DNA of 64,000 bases from Aquimonas sp044377145. GTDB lineage: Bacteria > Pseudomonadota > Gammaproteobacteria > Xanthomonadales > Xanthomonadaceae. Position numbers and translations under genes: made by a program. The DNA is taken from contig NZ_JBILJQ010000017.1 in NCBI RefSeq assembly GCF_044377145.1, positions 1 through 64,000 on the forward strand, written 5' to 3'. Of this stretch, positions 1 through 8,611 are shown in pieces (positions within the stretch are counted from its first letter, which is position 1; each line of letters starts with the position of its first letter). The notes below the pieces were generated by a model. It made no database searches. It saw nothing but the letters and a program-made list of their open reading frames with translations, and was not told where the DNA came from.

Positions 1-382
1 GCCCGAAGGGTCGCCGGCAGGGATGCCGGCGAGGTTTTCGACAGGCCATGGATGGCCTGTCCGAAAACCCCGACCGAATCACGCGTACCCGGAGTGCAGG
101 ATGCACGCAGGGCGCGGACGTGGGGTGCCCTTCTCTTTGGTTACTTTCTCTTGGGCAAGCAAGAGAAAGTGACTCGGCTGGCCCGCAGGGCCAACCGAAA
201 GCTCTTGATCTTGATCTTCGCCCCGACCACGACAAACATCCGAAACAAGCGATACCGAGGTCGCAGCACCGCTCCGGTGGGTCAAGACCCACCCTATGCA
301 ATCCAGCAAAAACGAACCTCAGCCCGAGGACAGGCAACTGCCATGCGCCGGCAGTGACCAGGCGCAAGCACCCCTCACCCCC
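1..382. repeat. Intergenic region of palindromic repeats
   Basis: No credible gene. Three strong inverted repeats are visible. The first is CGCCGGCA/TGCCGGCG at 12-31. The second is ACAGGCCAT/ATGGCCTGT at 41-60, extended by GTTTTCG/CGAAAAC to 34-68 with one bulged C. The third is ACTTTCTCTTG/CAAGAGAAAGT at 143-170. A fourth palindrome, GGTGGGTC-aa-GACCCACC at 276-293, has relatives near 9680 and 9855. Open frames across this stretch (48-416 and others) are by-products of the repeat. From memory, repeats of this kind are common in xanthomonad intergenic DNA. The region lies downstream of the last gene of the pigment operon and may act as a transcription end. Confidence 0.7.
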
Positions 383-1114
383 TCACCCCATCCCCCCATT
401 CACCCCAATCACCTGACCATTGACGTAAGACGCACCGTCGGACGCTAGGAACGCGACAACAGAGGCGACCTCCTCGGGGCGACCCGCGCGGCCGGCAGGC
501 ACCGTGGTCTTGATCATCTCGGGCGGAAACGCATCCGCCGCCATGCTCCCGGCGATGACCCCGGGTGCGACCACATTCGCGGTGATGCCGCGGCTGGCCA
601 TCTCGCGGGCCAGCGACAGGGTGGCGCCGTGCAGGCCCGCCTTGGCCGCGGCGTAGTTGGTCTGGCCACGATTGCCCAGCACGGCGGCCACGGACGAAAT
701 GCTGATGATGCGGCCCCAGCGGGTGCGCGCCATCGGCAGCAGCAGCGGTTGGGTGACGTGGAAGAAACCGTGCAGGCTGACATTGATCACGCGCTTCCAC
801 TGCGCCTCGCTCATGCCCGCCATCGGCGCGTCGTCGTGGATGCCCGCGTTGTTGACGACGATCTGGATCGGCCCTGCTTCGAGCATCGCCGCGGTGGCCG
901 CGCTACAGGCCTCGGCGTCGGCCACATCGAAGGCGATCGCCTCAGCCGACAGCCCCGCAGCGCGCAGCTCGTCGACCAGGGCCTGGGCACGGTCAAGACC
1001 GCTATTGGCGTGAACATAAACATGGTGGCCGGCGGCCGCCAGCGCGCGACAGATCGCGCTGCCAAGATCGCCGCTACCGCCGGTGACCAGCGCGCGCTTC
1101 TGGGGGGTCGTCAT
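383..1114 (-). CDS. 3-oxoacyl-ACP reductase (SDR, aryl-polyene ketoreductase)
   Basis: A 243-aa short-chain dehydrogenase/reductase of the FabG type. The N-terminal Rossmann motif TGGSGDLG, the NNAG motif, and the catalytic Ser with Tyr-x-x-x-Lys (NYAAAKAG) are all present. It would reduce 3-ketoacyl-ACP intermediates with NADPH during polyene chain growth, the role of ApeQ in aryl-polyene clusters. The start at 1114 (MTTPQK) is chosen because it places the glycine-rich motif at the normal distance from the N terminus; the frame is open further upstream to 1246 with no family-like sequence. It is the last gene of the minus-strand pigment operon and lies 264 bp from the dehydratase gene, a gap filled by repeat DNA. 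Housekeeping FabG is an alternative, but the context argues for pigment synthesis. Confidence 0.88.
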   Translation of the reverse strand: MTTPQKRALVTGGSGDLGSAICRALAAAGHHVYVHANSGLDRAQALVDELRAAGLSAEAIAFDVADAEACSAATAAMLEAGPIQIVVNNAGIHDDAPMAGMSEAQWKRVINVSLHGFFHVTQPLLLPMARTRWGRIISISSVAAVLGNRGQTNYAAAKAGLHGATLSLAREMASRGITANVVAPGVIAGSMAADAFPPEMIKTTVPAGRAGRPEEVASVVAFLASDGASYVNGQVIGVNGGMG

Positions 1115-1184
1115 GATTGCGTTTTCCAGATCAGCAAAGTCGAAGCCGGGCGCGATGCACGGCACATTGAAACCAGCGCGAATC

Positions 1185-1290
1185 GTAGGTTGGGTTGAGC
1201 CAAAGGCGAAACCCAACATCGCCACCTTGGACGCTTGCGCCGACAATGGAGCGCAGGCATTTGGGCCGCGCTGCGCTTAGGCCAACCTAC
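1185..1290. repeat. Inverted-repeat-bounded intergenic element
   Basis: A 106-bp segment bounded by GTAGGTTGG (1185-1193) and its exact complement CCAACCTAC (1282-1290). Near its left end TTGGGTT and AACCCAA form an internal stem. It sits in the only large gap of the pigment operon, between the ketoreductase and dehydratase genes, and carries no gene. It looks like a small MITE- or REP-like repeat; I see no target duplication. Confidence 0.55.
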
Positions 1291-1320
1291 CAACAGCACA
1301 CCCCACCCCGCCGGCTCTTG

Positions 1321-1348
1321 ATCCCGAGTCCCGAATCCCGAATCCCGA
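1321..1348. repeat. Short heptamer repeat (ATCCCGA-type)
   Basis: About four tandem copies of a 7-bp unit close to ATCCCGA. The same heptamer recurs near 19280 and 19385 and makes a 12-copy array at 43937-44020, so it is a dispersed low-complexity family in this genome. Non-coding. Confidence 0.6.
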
Positions 1349-1378
1349 TCGCAGAACTCCAGCCGCCGCTACACCGCC

Positions 1379-1828
1379 CTAAGCCTCCGGCCTCCGCAAC
1401 ACCGCCGCGCGACCGTTGGCAATCAGCTCGCCGGCGTGTTCGATCCGGAAGCTGCACTGCCAACCGGCGCCACTGTCGGAAACGTCCTCGGCGTAGACGT
1501 CCAGCGGCCCCGCAAGGTCGTCGATGCGCTTGCACAGCAGCTCGACGCCACGCAGCGACACCAGCAGGCCGGGCGGCGCGGCGTGGCCCGCGCGCGCCGC
1601 CAGCAGGCCGCCGTGCACGGCCATCGCCTGCGCGCCGTACTCGCACAGGTGCAGAGCAGACAGCTCGCCATCGCGGCGCAGCGGATTGTCCGCTGCACGG
1701 TGCGAATCGGTTTGCGCGTGCAGGCGGGTGTCGTCGAAGGCGATCACCCGTTCGAGCAGGCACATGCGGCCGGCGTGCGGAATCAGCGCCTCGATGTCGG
1801 CACGGCAGGACGGCAGGGACTCAAGCAC
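1379..1828 (-). CDS. Hotdog-fold 3-hydroxyacyl-ACP dehydratase (ApeP-like)
   Basis: A 149-aa protein resembling the ApeP/FabA-like dehydratases of aryl-polyene clusters. The N terminus has the family's IPHAGRMCLLERV segment, and a central LHLCEYGAQAMAVHGGLLA helix follows. It should dehydrate 3-hydroxyacyl-ACP to the trans-2-enoyl product. In characterised aryl-polyene systems ApeP works as a complex with the smaller dehydratase ApeI, whose counterpart here is at 5764-6117. The start codon overlaps the stop of the MMPL exporter gene by 8 bp, which suggests translational coupling. Assignment rests on motif and cluster context rather than a verified active site. Confidence 0.82.
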   Translation of the reverse strand: MLESLPSCRADIEALIPHAGRMCLLERVIAFDDTRLHAQTDSHRAADNPLRRDGELSALHLCEYGAQAMAVHGGLLAARAGHAAPPGLLVSLRGVELLCKRIDDLAGPLDVYAEDVSDSGAGWQCSFRIEHAGELIANGRAAVLRRPEA

Positions 1829-4184
1829 GAGCGGAGTCCGCAGTCGGTGTGGATGGCCTCGCCAAAAGCAGCAGGCAAAGCACGAAATGGCAGCACACGC
1901 CCAACGCGACCGTGCTGCCGATTGCGCGCAGTACCGGGATGCTGGACAGGCCGAGCAGGGCGAACACCAGCAGGGTTGAGATCGAACACACCAGCAAGGC
2001 GTGCAGGGTGCGGCGCTGGATCTCGGCGGAGTGGCTGGCGTGCTCGAAGAACAGCGCGTAGTCGAGGCCCAATCCCGCCGCCAGCACCAGCGAGACCAGA
2101 TGGAACAGGGTCAGCGGCACGCCCGCGCCGTGCAGGATGGCCAGCAGCAGGGCGGTACCGAGCGCCATCGGCAGCAGCACGCGGGCGGCGCGGCGCAGAT
2201 CGCGCAGGCCCGCCCACACGGTCAAGGACAACAGCAGGGCCGCGCCGACCAAGGCCCACAGCACCTGCCCGCGCCAGGCACTGGCCAGCGATTCCGCGGC
2301 GGCCTTGAGGTCGAGTGCGCTCAAGCCCGGATGTGCGTCCGCCAGCGCCTGCAGTGCCGCTGGGTCACGCACGCCGCTGAGCGATACCAGCGCCAGCGCG
2401 CGACCCTCGCGTTCGACCAGCAGCGCGCCGGCACGCAGTTCCAGCGGCGTGCCGGCGAGGTCCTGCAGCCGCAGCGGCGGCAGCGTGCGGGCATGTTCGA
2501 CCTCGGCCAGGAAGGCGTCGAACGCACCCGGTTTGAACGGCGTTCCGGCCTGTGCGCTGGCCAATGCCTGGGCCAGCGCAGCCGGCTCCGGCAATGCGGC
2601 GCGGCGTGTCGCCTGCACGGCCGCGCTGGGCAGGTAGCGTGCAGCAAGGTCAAAACCTTCGATCGCGCCGGCCGCGCGCAGATCCTGCAGTGCCGGCAGC
2701 AAGCCTTCGCTGCGCTGCAGCGCCTGCTCGGCGTCGGCGGCGTCCTGCACCAGCATCCAGCGCACATCCGGTGCGCCGAGCTCAGAGCGCAGGGCGCGGT
2801 CGCGGGCCAGCAGTTCGGGCGGCACCGGCGTGAGTCGGGCCAGATCGTCCTGCCACCACGGCGCCGGCCCGAACAGCAGCACCAGCGCGCACCCTGCCGC
2901 CAGCAGCGGCGCCAGCCAACGCATCCGCGGCACGCGCTGCAGGGCGCCCTGCAGCCGGCGCGGCCAGACCCCGTCGCCGACATCACGCCGCACCGGCCCC
3001 AGCAGCCGCGGCAGCGCGTAGCGGGTGGTCAGCGCCGCGGTGCCCAAGCCGACGATGGTGAACACCGCCAGCTGCTGCAGCCCGGGCACGCCGGAGGCGA
3101 AGAAGGTCAGATAGGCCACGCAGGTCGAGCCCACGCCGGTGGCCAAGGTCGGCCACAGCGCGCGCGCCGAAACCTGCGCAGGCTCGCCCAGCCGGCGATG
3201 ACTGAACAGATGGACCGGATAGTCCTGGGCCACGCCGATCAGGGTGAAGCCGAATGCGAGCGTGATGCCGTGCACCTCGCCGAACACCAGTGCGGTGGCG
3301 AGCAGGCCGGCCACGGCCGCGCTGGCCAGCGGCAGCGCGCCCAGCAGCGGCGCCTGCAGGCCGCGGTAGGCCAGCAGCAGCAGCAGGAACAGGCCGATGC
3401 TGGCGGCGCCGCCGAGCAGGGTGGCCTCGCCACGAGTGCGCTCGGCCATCAGCACCGCGAACGCGCCCGGCCCGCTGGCCTCCAAACTGTCGGTCGCGCC
3501 ATCGCCCTGCCCCGCCAACACCTCGGCATGTGCCGCCTGCAGCACCGCGACTGCGGCCGCCTGGCCCTGCGGATCGAAACCGGCCGCGGTGGTCTCGGCC
3601 AGCAGCAGGGCACGCGTGCCGTCGGCGCTGAACCACACGCCGTCGAACAGTGTCGGCGAGTGCTCGGGCGTCCAGGCGTCGAGCACGCGCAGGGTCTCCA
3701 GGGTGGGATCGTGTGGCAACAGCGGCGCCACCAGCATCGACGCGGGCGAGCCCAGATCGGCCAAACGCGAACGCAGCGCGGTGTGCAGCGCGGCCGCGTC
3801 GAGACTGCCCTCGGACGGGCCGGGCGAGAGCACGAAGCGATAGGCCCGCAACGCTTCGGGGATCGCCTCCAGGCCTTCGTCACCGTTGCCGACCCAGGCG
3901 AATTCGGCGCGCTCGATCAGGGCCTCGCGCAGCGCGCGCGAGCGCTCGGCGAGCTGCTCCGGCTCGGCGCCCTGCAGTGCCAACAGCAGCAGGCGCGCGC
4001 CCGGGCCTTCGCCCAGTTCATTCATCAGCAGGCGCTGGGCCGGCGTCTGCGGCGCCGGCATGAACAGGCGCAGGTCGCCGCTGGTCTGCAGGAACAGCCC
4101 GGCAAACGCGGCCGCCAGAGCGAGCAGCACCGCCCAGGCGAGCGCGAGGGACCAGCGCCGTGCGGCGGTCGCCTCAGTCGGCAT
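1821..4184 (-). CDS. MMPL-family (RND-like) exporter of the aryl-polyene operon
   Basis: A 787-aa inner-membrane protein with the MMPL layout: one N-terminal membrane segment (residues about 10-30), a periplasmic loop, a block of about five helices including the GFTLIGVAQDYPVHLFSH segment, a second helix near LLAAGCALVLLF, a second periplasmic loop, and a C-terminal block with GLDYALFFEHA. Such exporters are proposed to move the finished pigment or its lipid conjugate towards the outer membrane together with the LolA-like partner. The start at 4184 (MPTEAT) is chosen because the upstream 37 residues of the open frame are arginine-rich antisense-like sequence. It overlaps the LolA-like gene by 11 bp and the dehydratase gene by 8 bp. 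Confidence 0.88.
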   Translation of the reverse strand: MPTEATAARRWSLALAWAVLLALAAAFAGLFLQTSGDLRLFMPAPQTPAQRLLMNELGEGPGARLLLLALQGAEPEQLAERSRALREALIERAEFAWVGNGDEGLEAIPEALRAYRFVLSPGPSEGSLDAAALHTALRSRLADLGSPASMLVAPLLPHDPTLETLRVLDAWTPEHSPTLFDGVWFSADGTRALLLAETTAAGFDPQGQAAAVAVLQAAHAEVLAGQGDGATDSLEASGPGAFAVLMAERTRGEATLLGGAASIGLFLLLLLAYRGLQAPLLGALPLASAAVAGLLATALVFGEVHGITLAFGFTLIGVAQDYPVHLFSHRRLGEPAQVSARALWPTLATGVGSTCVAYLTFFASGVPGLQQLAVFTIVGLGTAALTTRYALPRLLGPVRRDVGDGVWPRRLQGALQRVPRMRWLAPLLAAGCALVLLFGPAPWWQDDLARLTPVPPELLARDRALRSELGAPDVRWMLVQDAADAEQALQRSEGLLPALQDLRAAGAIEGFDLAARYLPSAAVQATRRAALPEPAALAQALASAQAGTPFKPGAFDAFLAEVEHARTLPPLRLQDLAGTPLELRAGALLVEREGRALALVSLSGVRDPAALQALADAHPGLSALDLKAAAESLASAWRGQVLWALVGAALLLSLTVWAGLRDLRRAARVLLPMALGTALLLAILHGAGVPLTLFHLVSLVLAAGLGLDYALFFEHASHSAEIQRRTLHALLVCSISTLLVFALLGLSSIPVLRAIGSTVALGVCCHFVLCLLLLARPSTPTADSARA

Positions 4185-4863
4185 GCGTGGATTCCGCCGC
4201 CGGGCCGCCGCACAGGGCGATGCGCTCGACCGCCGTCGGCAGCGCCGCCGCGGCGGCAGCGGCCTCGCCCAGCCACAGCCACGACTCCGCCCCATCGGCC
4301 TGGCGCAGGTGCATGCAGCGCAGCACAGCCTCGGCTCCGATCAGACGCAGGCCATCGACGCGCTTGGCCAGGCGCCGTTGGTGCGGGGTCAGTTCGAGGC
4401 TGAAGCCGGAGGCATCGCCATCCAGACTCAGCGTGTAGTGATGTTCGAGCAGGCTGCGATCGGCTTCGATCAGGGCCTGGAAGCTGGCCAGCAGGCCGCC
4501 CAGCTCGGGTGCGCGGCGCAGCGAGAACCGCCGCGGGCGCTCGCCCTCGCGCTCCAGCAACACCTGCTCGGCCTGCAGCGTGGTGCGCTCGCGGTAGGGC
4601 AGCTCGACTTCGCGCACCAGGGTGCCCGGTGCAGGACGCGACAGCTGACCCTCGAGCACCAGCACTTCACTCAGTAGGGCGGAACTGCGTTCCTCGCGGA
4701 AGCGCAGGTAATCGGCCGCACCCTCGGCGAGCCGTGCCAGCAGCACATCGACCCGGGCAGCGGTCGAGCCGGGCGGCGCGTCAGCGGCGAGGCTCGACAG
4801 GCTCGACAGGCTCGACAGCAGGAGCAGCGGGGTGAGCCAGCGGCAGAGTCGGGTGCGGGTCAT
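4174..4863 (-). CDS. LolA-like outer-membrane lipoprotein carrier
   Basis: A 229-aa exported protein starting MTRTRLCRWLTPLLLL, with a leucine/serine-rich signal peptide and a probable cleavage near SLAADA. The mature part resembles the LolA-related proteins of aryl-polyene clusters: a lipid-binding half-barrel that could carry the pigment across the periplasm. The start at 4863 gives a proper signal peptide; the longer frame to 5037 reads antisense-like sequence. The signal peptide contains an SSL tripeptide repeat encoded by three tandem copies of GGCTCGACA (4791-4817). The first 83 nt overlap, out of frame, the end of the acyltransferase gene. Confidence 0.8.
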   Translation of the reverse strand: MTRTRLCRWLTPLLLLSSLSSLSSLAADAPPGSTAARVDVLLARLAEGAADYLRFREERSSALLSEVLVLEGQLSRPAPGTLVREVELPYRERTTLQAEQVLLEREGERPRRFSLRRAPELGGLLASFQALIEADRSLLEHHYTLSLDGDASGFSLELTPHQRRLAKRVDGLRLIGAEAVLRCMHLRQADGAESWLWLGEAAAAAAALPTAVERIALCGGPAAESTHAD

Positions 4864-5767
4864 CGGTACGCCAGAAGTCATAGAAATTGAACCAGTTGTA
4901 GGGCGCCAGCCGCACGTAGTGTTCCAGCCGCTCGACATAGCGCTGCTGCAGGCCCAGCAGCTTCTGCGCCCGCTGCGCGCGCGGCAGGTCGATGCCTTCG
5001 TCGAACAGCTCGAAGTGCAGCCCGTACTGGCGCCCACCGCGGTACAGGGCGAAACAGATCAGCACCGGCACCTTCAGCGCCGCGGCGATCAGGAAGGGCG
5101 CGCTCGGAAACGGCGCCGGCGCGCCTAGAAACGGAATCCACTGCACCGGCTCGGCACCGCGCGCGCGGTCAACCAGCAGGCTGACCAGGGCACCGGATTC
5201 GGTGGCATCGCGAATCGCCAGGGTGATCGAAGTACCGTCCTGGCTGGCATCGATCACGGTCTCGGCGATGTCCGGACATAAGGCTTCGAGCAGCTGGGTG
5301 ACGGTAGCGTTCTGGCCGCGGTCCATCACCACCCGCACCCGCACATCGGGACGCTCGCGCGAGAGCACGCGCAGGGCTTCGAAGCTGCCGTGGTGGGAGC
5401 CGAACAGCAGCACCCCGCTGCGGTCGATCCGCTCATGCAGGGTCTCAAGACCGGTGATCTCCAGATCGAAACTGCGGAACTGGCCCGACAGCATGAACAC
5501 GCGATCGAGAATGGTCGAAGCGAAGCAGTGGATGTGCCGCGCCGCTTCCCACAGCGTGGCCGGGCGACCCAGCACGCGCTCGAGATAGGCGCGCGAGGCG
5601 CGCCGCTCCGGCCCGCGCACCAGCATGAAGTACACGGTGATCGGGATCAGCAGCGGCCGGCTCATCAAGCGCCCGCCGTAGCGCGCGATGCTGCGGATCA
5701 GCCAGATCGCAAAGCGGCTGCCGCCCTCGGGGCGCTGCTGCCATTGGCCGTCGGCAGGCGCGCTCAC
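4781..5767 (-). CDS. LPLAT-superfamily acyltransferase of the aryl-polyene operon
   Basis: A 328-aa membrane-associated acyltransferase related to lauroyl/myristoyl transferases (COG4261-like). It shows the HHGSFEAL block (H-x4-E form of the acceptor motif), an RGQN-like segment, and a conserved FNFYDFW near the end. It probably attaches the aryl polyene to a lipid or glycolipid head group. The start is GTG at 5767, where GTGA overlaps the stop of the preceding dehydratase; the open frame upstream is non-homologous. After FYDFWR the protein carries an atypical proline-rich tail ending in EPVEPVEPRR, encoded by the 9-bp repeat that also encodes the signal peptide of the next gene in another frame. 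Confidence 0.84.
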   Translation of the reverse strand: MSAPADGQWQQRPEGGSRFAIWLIRSIARYGGRLMSRPLLIPITVYFMLVRGPERRASRAYLERVLGRPATLWEAARHIHCFASTILDRVFMLSGQFRSFDLEITGLETLHERIDRSGVLLFGSHHGSFEALRVLSRERPDVRVRVVMDRGQNATVTQLLEALCPDIAETVIDASQDGTSITLAIRDATESGALVSLLVDRARGAEPVQWIPFLGAPAPFPSAPFLIAAALKVPVLICFALYRGGRQYGLHFELFDEGIDLPRAQRAQKLLGLQQRYVERLEHYVRLAPYNWFNFYDFWRTDDPHPTLPLAHPAAPAVEPVEPVEPRR

Positions 5768-6117
5768 GGGCTGGGCAGAACGCGGTCGAACACCAGCTCG
5801 CCGCTGGCGATCAGGCTGGATTCGCGCAGCACCCGAAAACGCAGACGTTCGCCGCGCGGCTCGAACTCGACCTCGGCGTCCTGTTCCGGCAGCAGAGCGC
5901 TGACGAACTTCACCTGTGGCAAGCGCAGCAGCCGCAGCGGGCCGAAGCATGCGCCGGCCAAGGCCAGAACTGAATCCAGCACCAGCACGCCCGGCACCAC
6001 CGGCTGGCCCGGAAAATGGCCGGGCAGGCAGGGATGTTCGGCGGCGATGCGCAGCAGCAGCGGATTCATCGGAGCGGCGCGCGCGGGTGATGACACATGA
6101 GTCGAGCCCTCAGACAT
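5764..6117 (-). CDS. Small hotdog dehydratase (ApeI/FabZ-like)
   Basis: A 117-aa FabA/FabZ-type hotdog protein. The hallmark HPCLPGHFPGQPVVPGVLVLD, with the catalytic His in GHFPG, lies at residues about 28-48. It would act with the ApeP-like dehydratase (1379-1828) to install the conjugated double bonds. Two starts are possible, at 6117 and at 6069 (MNPLLLRIAAEH); I give the longer. Its stop overlaps the GTG start of the acyltransferase by 4 bp. An 81-bp gap separates it from the upstream membrane-protein gene. Confidence 0.85.
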   Translation of the reverse strand: MSEGSTHVSSPARAAPMNPLLLRIAAEHPCLPGHFPGQPVVPGVLVLDSVLALAGACFGPLRLLRLPQVKFVSALLPEQDAEVEFEPRGERLRFRVLRESSLIASGELVFDRVLPSP

Positions 6118-6198
6118 CGAGTGCGTGCGGCCGGTATCGGCGCAGCAGCGGCGAACACCTTAAGCCGCGGAGCGACGGCAGCCGACCTGTGCGATCGC

Positions 6199-6876
6199 TC
6201 AAACACCGTCGGCACGCCAGAACGCCGGCCCCAGGCGGGCGATGCGGCGCAGAAAGCCGACGAAGCCACCGTAGTCGTGACGCGGAAAACGCCGCCCGCG
6301 GTAGACGTACTCAGCGACGAACACGATCGCCACGATCGCGTAGTTGAGGAAGTTCGCGAACAGCGACCAGACCGCCAGCGGCACCGCCGGCACCGGGGTG
6401 ATGCCGAATGCGTGCAGCAGGCCAGACGGGGTCGCCAGCAGCGCCAGCAGCAGGTTCAGCGTCGCCAAGCTGAGCAGCAGCACCGCCCAGGAGCGGGTCC
6501 AGGCGCGTGCGTAGGCCGGCACGTCGGGATGGTGCACCTGACCATCGTTCAGCGCCCGCACGATGCGCTCGATCAGCGGCATCCGCCCAGGCCGCAGGCT
6601 GCGCAGAAAGAACAGCCCGGCGGCAGCGTTGAACAATACCGGCGGCAGCATCAGCGGCAGATGCGCGTGACCGCTGCGCAACAGAAGTGCCAGACCCAAG
6701 GCGGCGAGGATCAGCACGCCCAGCCACAGCGGCGGACGCGCGCGCAGCGGCAGGCTCAGCAGCAACACCAGACAAGCGACAGCAGCGGTGGCCAAGGGCA
6801 GCGATTGCCACAGCGCCGAGGCATGCGCGAGCAGCGGGAATGCCAGCGCCAGAACCAGAGCCAGCAAGCGAATCAC
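6199..6876 (-). CDS. COG4648-type membrane protein
   Basis: A 225-aa protein with about five predicted membrane helices: residues about 4-20, 28-44, 50-66, 130-150 and 165-190. A cytoplasmic basic tail contains RGRRFPRHDYGGF. It resembles the uncharacterised COG4648 membrane proteins often found in aryl-polyene loci, and its biochemical role is not known. It overlaps the acyl carrier protein gene by 4 bp, so the two are probably co-translated. Confidence 0.75.
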   Translation of the reverse strand: MIRLLALVLALAFPLLAHASALWQSLPLATAAVACLVLLLSLPLRARPPLWLGVLILAALGLALLLRSGHAHLPLMLPPVLFNAAAGLFFLRSLRPGRMPLIERIVRALNDGQVHHPDVPAYARAWTRSWAVLLLSLATLNLLLALLATPSGLLHAFGITPVPAVPLAVWSLFANFLNYAIVAIVFVAEYVYRGRRFPRHDYGGFVGFLRRIARLGPAFWRADGV

Positions 6877-7142
6877 GCGGCGCGGTGCTGCTCGACGTGC
6901 GCCGACAGCGAAGCCAGCGAGCCGAAGATGCGCCGGTTGTCGGCATTGTCCGAGCGCAGCTGGAAGCCGTAGCGCTTGGAGATCGCCAGCGCCAGCTCCA
7001 GGGCATCGATGGAATCCAGCCCCAGACCATCGCCGAACAACGGCGCCTGCGGGTCGATCGATGCGGCTTCGACGTCTTCCAGATTCAGGGCTTCGATCAA
7101 CAGCTCGGCAAGCTCGAGTTCGGCAGGCGTTTGGTTGGACAT
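6873..7142 (-). CDS. Acyl carrier protein of the aryl-polyene pathway
   Basis: An 89-aa acyl carrier protein. The phosphopantetheine attachment site is the Ser of GLGLDSIDALEL, around residue 44. It is the first gene of the minus-strand pigment operon. The start at 7142 (MSNQTP) is chosen because the family begins just there; the open frame extends to 7322 into promoter DNA. Aryl-polyene clusters usually have two carrier proteins, and only one is seen here. Confidence 0.9.
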   Translation of the reverse strand: MSNQTPAELELAELLIEALNLEDVEAASIDPQAPLFGDGLGLDSIDALELALAISKRYGFQLRSDNADNRRIFGSLASLSAHVEQHRAA

Positions 7143-7246
7143 GGGCTTCGATGCGATGGGAGGAGGACGTAGCGCGCAGGCTGCCCTGAATCTACGGAAA
7201 ACAGCGCCAGACTGTGGCAGCCCGGTTCGCCAGCGGGCGCGGAGTG

Positions 7247-7252
7247 TATCAT
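7247..7252 (+). promoter_or_regulatory. Possible -10 element of the halogenase-xanB2 transcript
   Basis: TATCAT preceded by TG (TGTATCAT) lies 54 bp upstream of the halogenase start, in the 164-bp region between the two divergent pigment transcripts. No convincing -35 was found, so this is a weak call based on one hexamer. Confidence 0.3.
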
Positions 7253-7306
7253 CCGTGCCACTCGACACCGCCCCTCCGCACCCCTGTCCGGCCGCCCCTG
7301 CAGACC

Positions 7307-8611
7307 ATGAGTTCCAGCACACAGACCGAAGCCAGCACCGCGCTCGACGTCGTGGTGATCGGCGGTGGTCCCGCCGGCAGCACCGCGGCCACCCTGCTCG
7401 CGCGTCGCGGCTGGCGCGTCGGCCTGTTCGAGAAGGGCCGCCACCCGCGCTTCCACATCGGCGAGTCGCTGCTGCCGATGAACCTACCGGTGCTGGAGCG
7501 ACTCGGCGTGCTTGACCAGGTCGAAGCGATCGGCGTGCGCAAACCGGCGGCCGATTTTCCGTCCGAGGGCGGTGGCTACAGCAGCTTCGCGTTCTCGCGT
7601 GCGCTCGGCACGGTGCCTGACCACGCCTTCCAGGTGCGACGCGACCAGTTCGACGATCTACTGTTCAGCAATGCAGTTGCCAGTGGTGCCCAGGCGCAGC
7701 AGGACACCGAAGTGCTCGGCATCGAACGCGAGCCCGATGGCCGCATGCAGCTGCGCCTGCGCGATGCCGCCGGTGAGCGCGTCGTGCGCTGCCGCTACGT
7801 GGTCGATGCCAGCGGCCGCGACACCCTGCTCGGTCGACAATTCGGGCTCAAGCGCGCCAACCCGCGACACCGCTCGGCCGCCGTGTTCGCCCATTACCGC
7901 GGCGTCGCCCGCCGACCCGGCGAGGACACCGGCAACATCACCATCTATCGGCTGGCGCAGGGCTGGATGTGGATGATCCCGCTGCCCGACGACGTGATGA
8001 GCGTCGGCGCGGTGTGCACGCCCGAGTTCCTGAAGACCCGCCGCGGTCCGCTCGATACCTTCCTGCATGACACCGTCTGCGCGAACCCTGAGGCGCGCTC
8101 GCGGATGGCCGGTGCGGAGCGCGTGTCCGAACCCGAGGCCACCGGCAACTACAGCTATGCCTGCGGCCGCATCGCCGGCCCGGGTTGGGTGATGGCCGGT
8201 GACGCCTACGCCTTCGTCGATCCGATCTTCTCCTCCGGCGTGTTCCTGGCGATGCACGGCGCCGAACGCGCGGCCGATCTGGTCGACGGCGTGCTGCGCG
8301 AACCCACGCGCGAGGCCGCACTGCAGGCCGACTATCGCAAGCGCATCGACGGCGGCATCGGCGTGTTCAGCTGGTTCATCGAGCGCTTCACCACGCCGGT
8401 GATGCGCGAACTGTTCCAGAACCCGCGCAATTTCTGGCAGATCGAACAGGCGGTGATCTCGATGCTGGCCGGCAACGTGTTCGACCACCCGGGCGTGCTG
8501 CGTCGGTTGAAGGCGTTCCGGCTGATCTACGCCGCTACCGCCCTGCTGCAGCGCCTGCGCGGTGCAACGCGTCAGATCGCATCCACCACAGCGGCCACGG
8601 CACCGCGATGA
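7307..8611 (+). CDS. Flavin-dependent halogenase-like oxidoreductase
   Basis: A 434-aa FAD enzyme. The dinucleotide-binding motif GGGPAG is at residues 19-24, followed by an FEKGRHPRFHIGESLLP block. The W-x-W-x-I-P signature of flavin-dependent halogenases is present as WMWMIP from about residue 220, and the second FAD motif AGDAYAFVDPIFSSGV is near residue 300. Xanthomonadins are brominated aryl polyenes, so a role in halogenating the pigment head group is likely; the halide and substrate are inferred. The start at 7307 (MSSSTQ) puts the FAD motif in its usual place. ATGA overlap with xanB2 shows the two are a transcription unit, divergent from the polyene operon. Confidence 0.85.
   Translation: MSSSTQTEASTALDVVVIGGGPAGSTAATLLARRGWRVGLFEKGRHPRFHIGESLLPMNLPVLERLGVLDQVEAIGVRKPAADFPSEGGGYSSFAFSRALGTVPDHAFQVRRDQFDDLLFSNAVASGAQAQQDTEVLGIEREPDGRMQLRLRDAAGERVVRCRYVVDASGRDTLLGRQFGLKRANPRHRSAAVFAHYRGVARRPGEDTGNITIYRLAQGWMWMIPLPDDVMSVGAVCTPEFLKTRRGPLDTFLHDTVCANPEARSRMAGAERVSEPEATGNYSYACGRIAGPGWVMAGDAYAFVDPIFSSGVFLAMHGAERAADLVDGVLREPTREAALQADYRKRIDGGIGVFSWFIERFTTPVMRELFQNPRNFWQIEQAVISMLAGNVFDHPGVLRRLKAFRLIYAATALLQRLRGATRQIASTTAATAPR

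Noticed and set aside
48..416. Overlapping small frames in the first 400 bp
   Set aside because: They translate dispersed palindromic repeats and lack homology or a ribosome-binding site.
2001..4403. 800-codon open frame antisense to the MMPL exporter gene
   Set aside because: Gln/Arg/His-rich low-complexity translation typical of the antisense frame of GC-rich genes; no domain, and the opposite strand carries a clear exporter.
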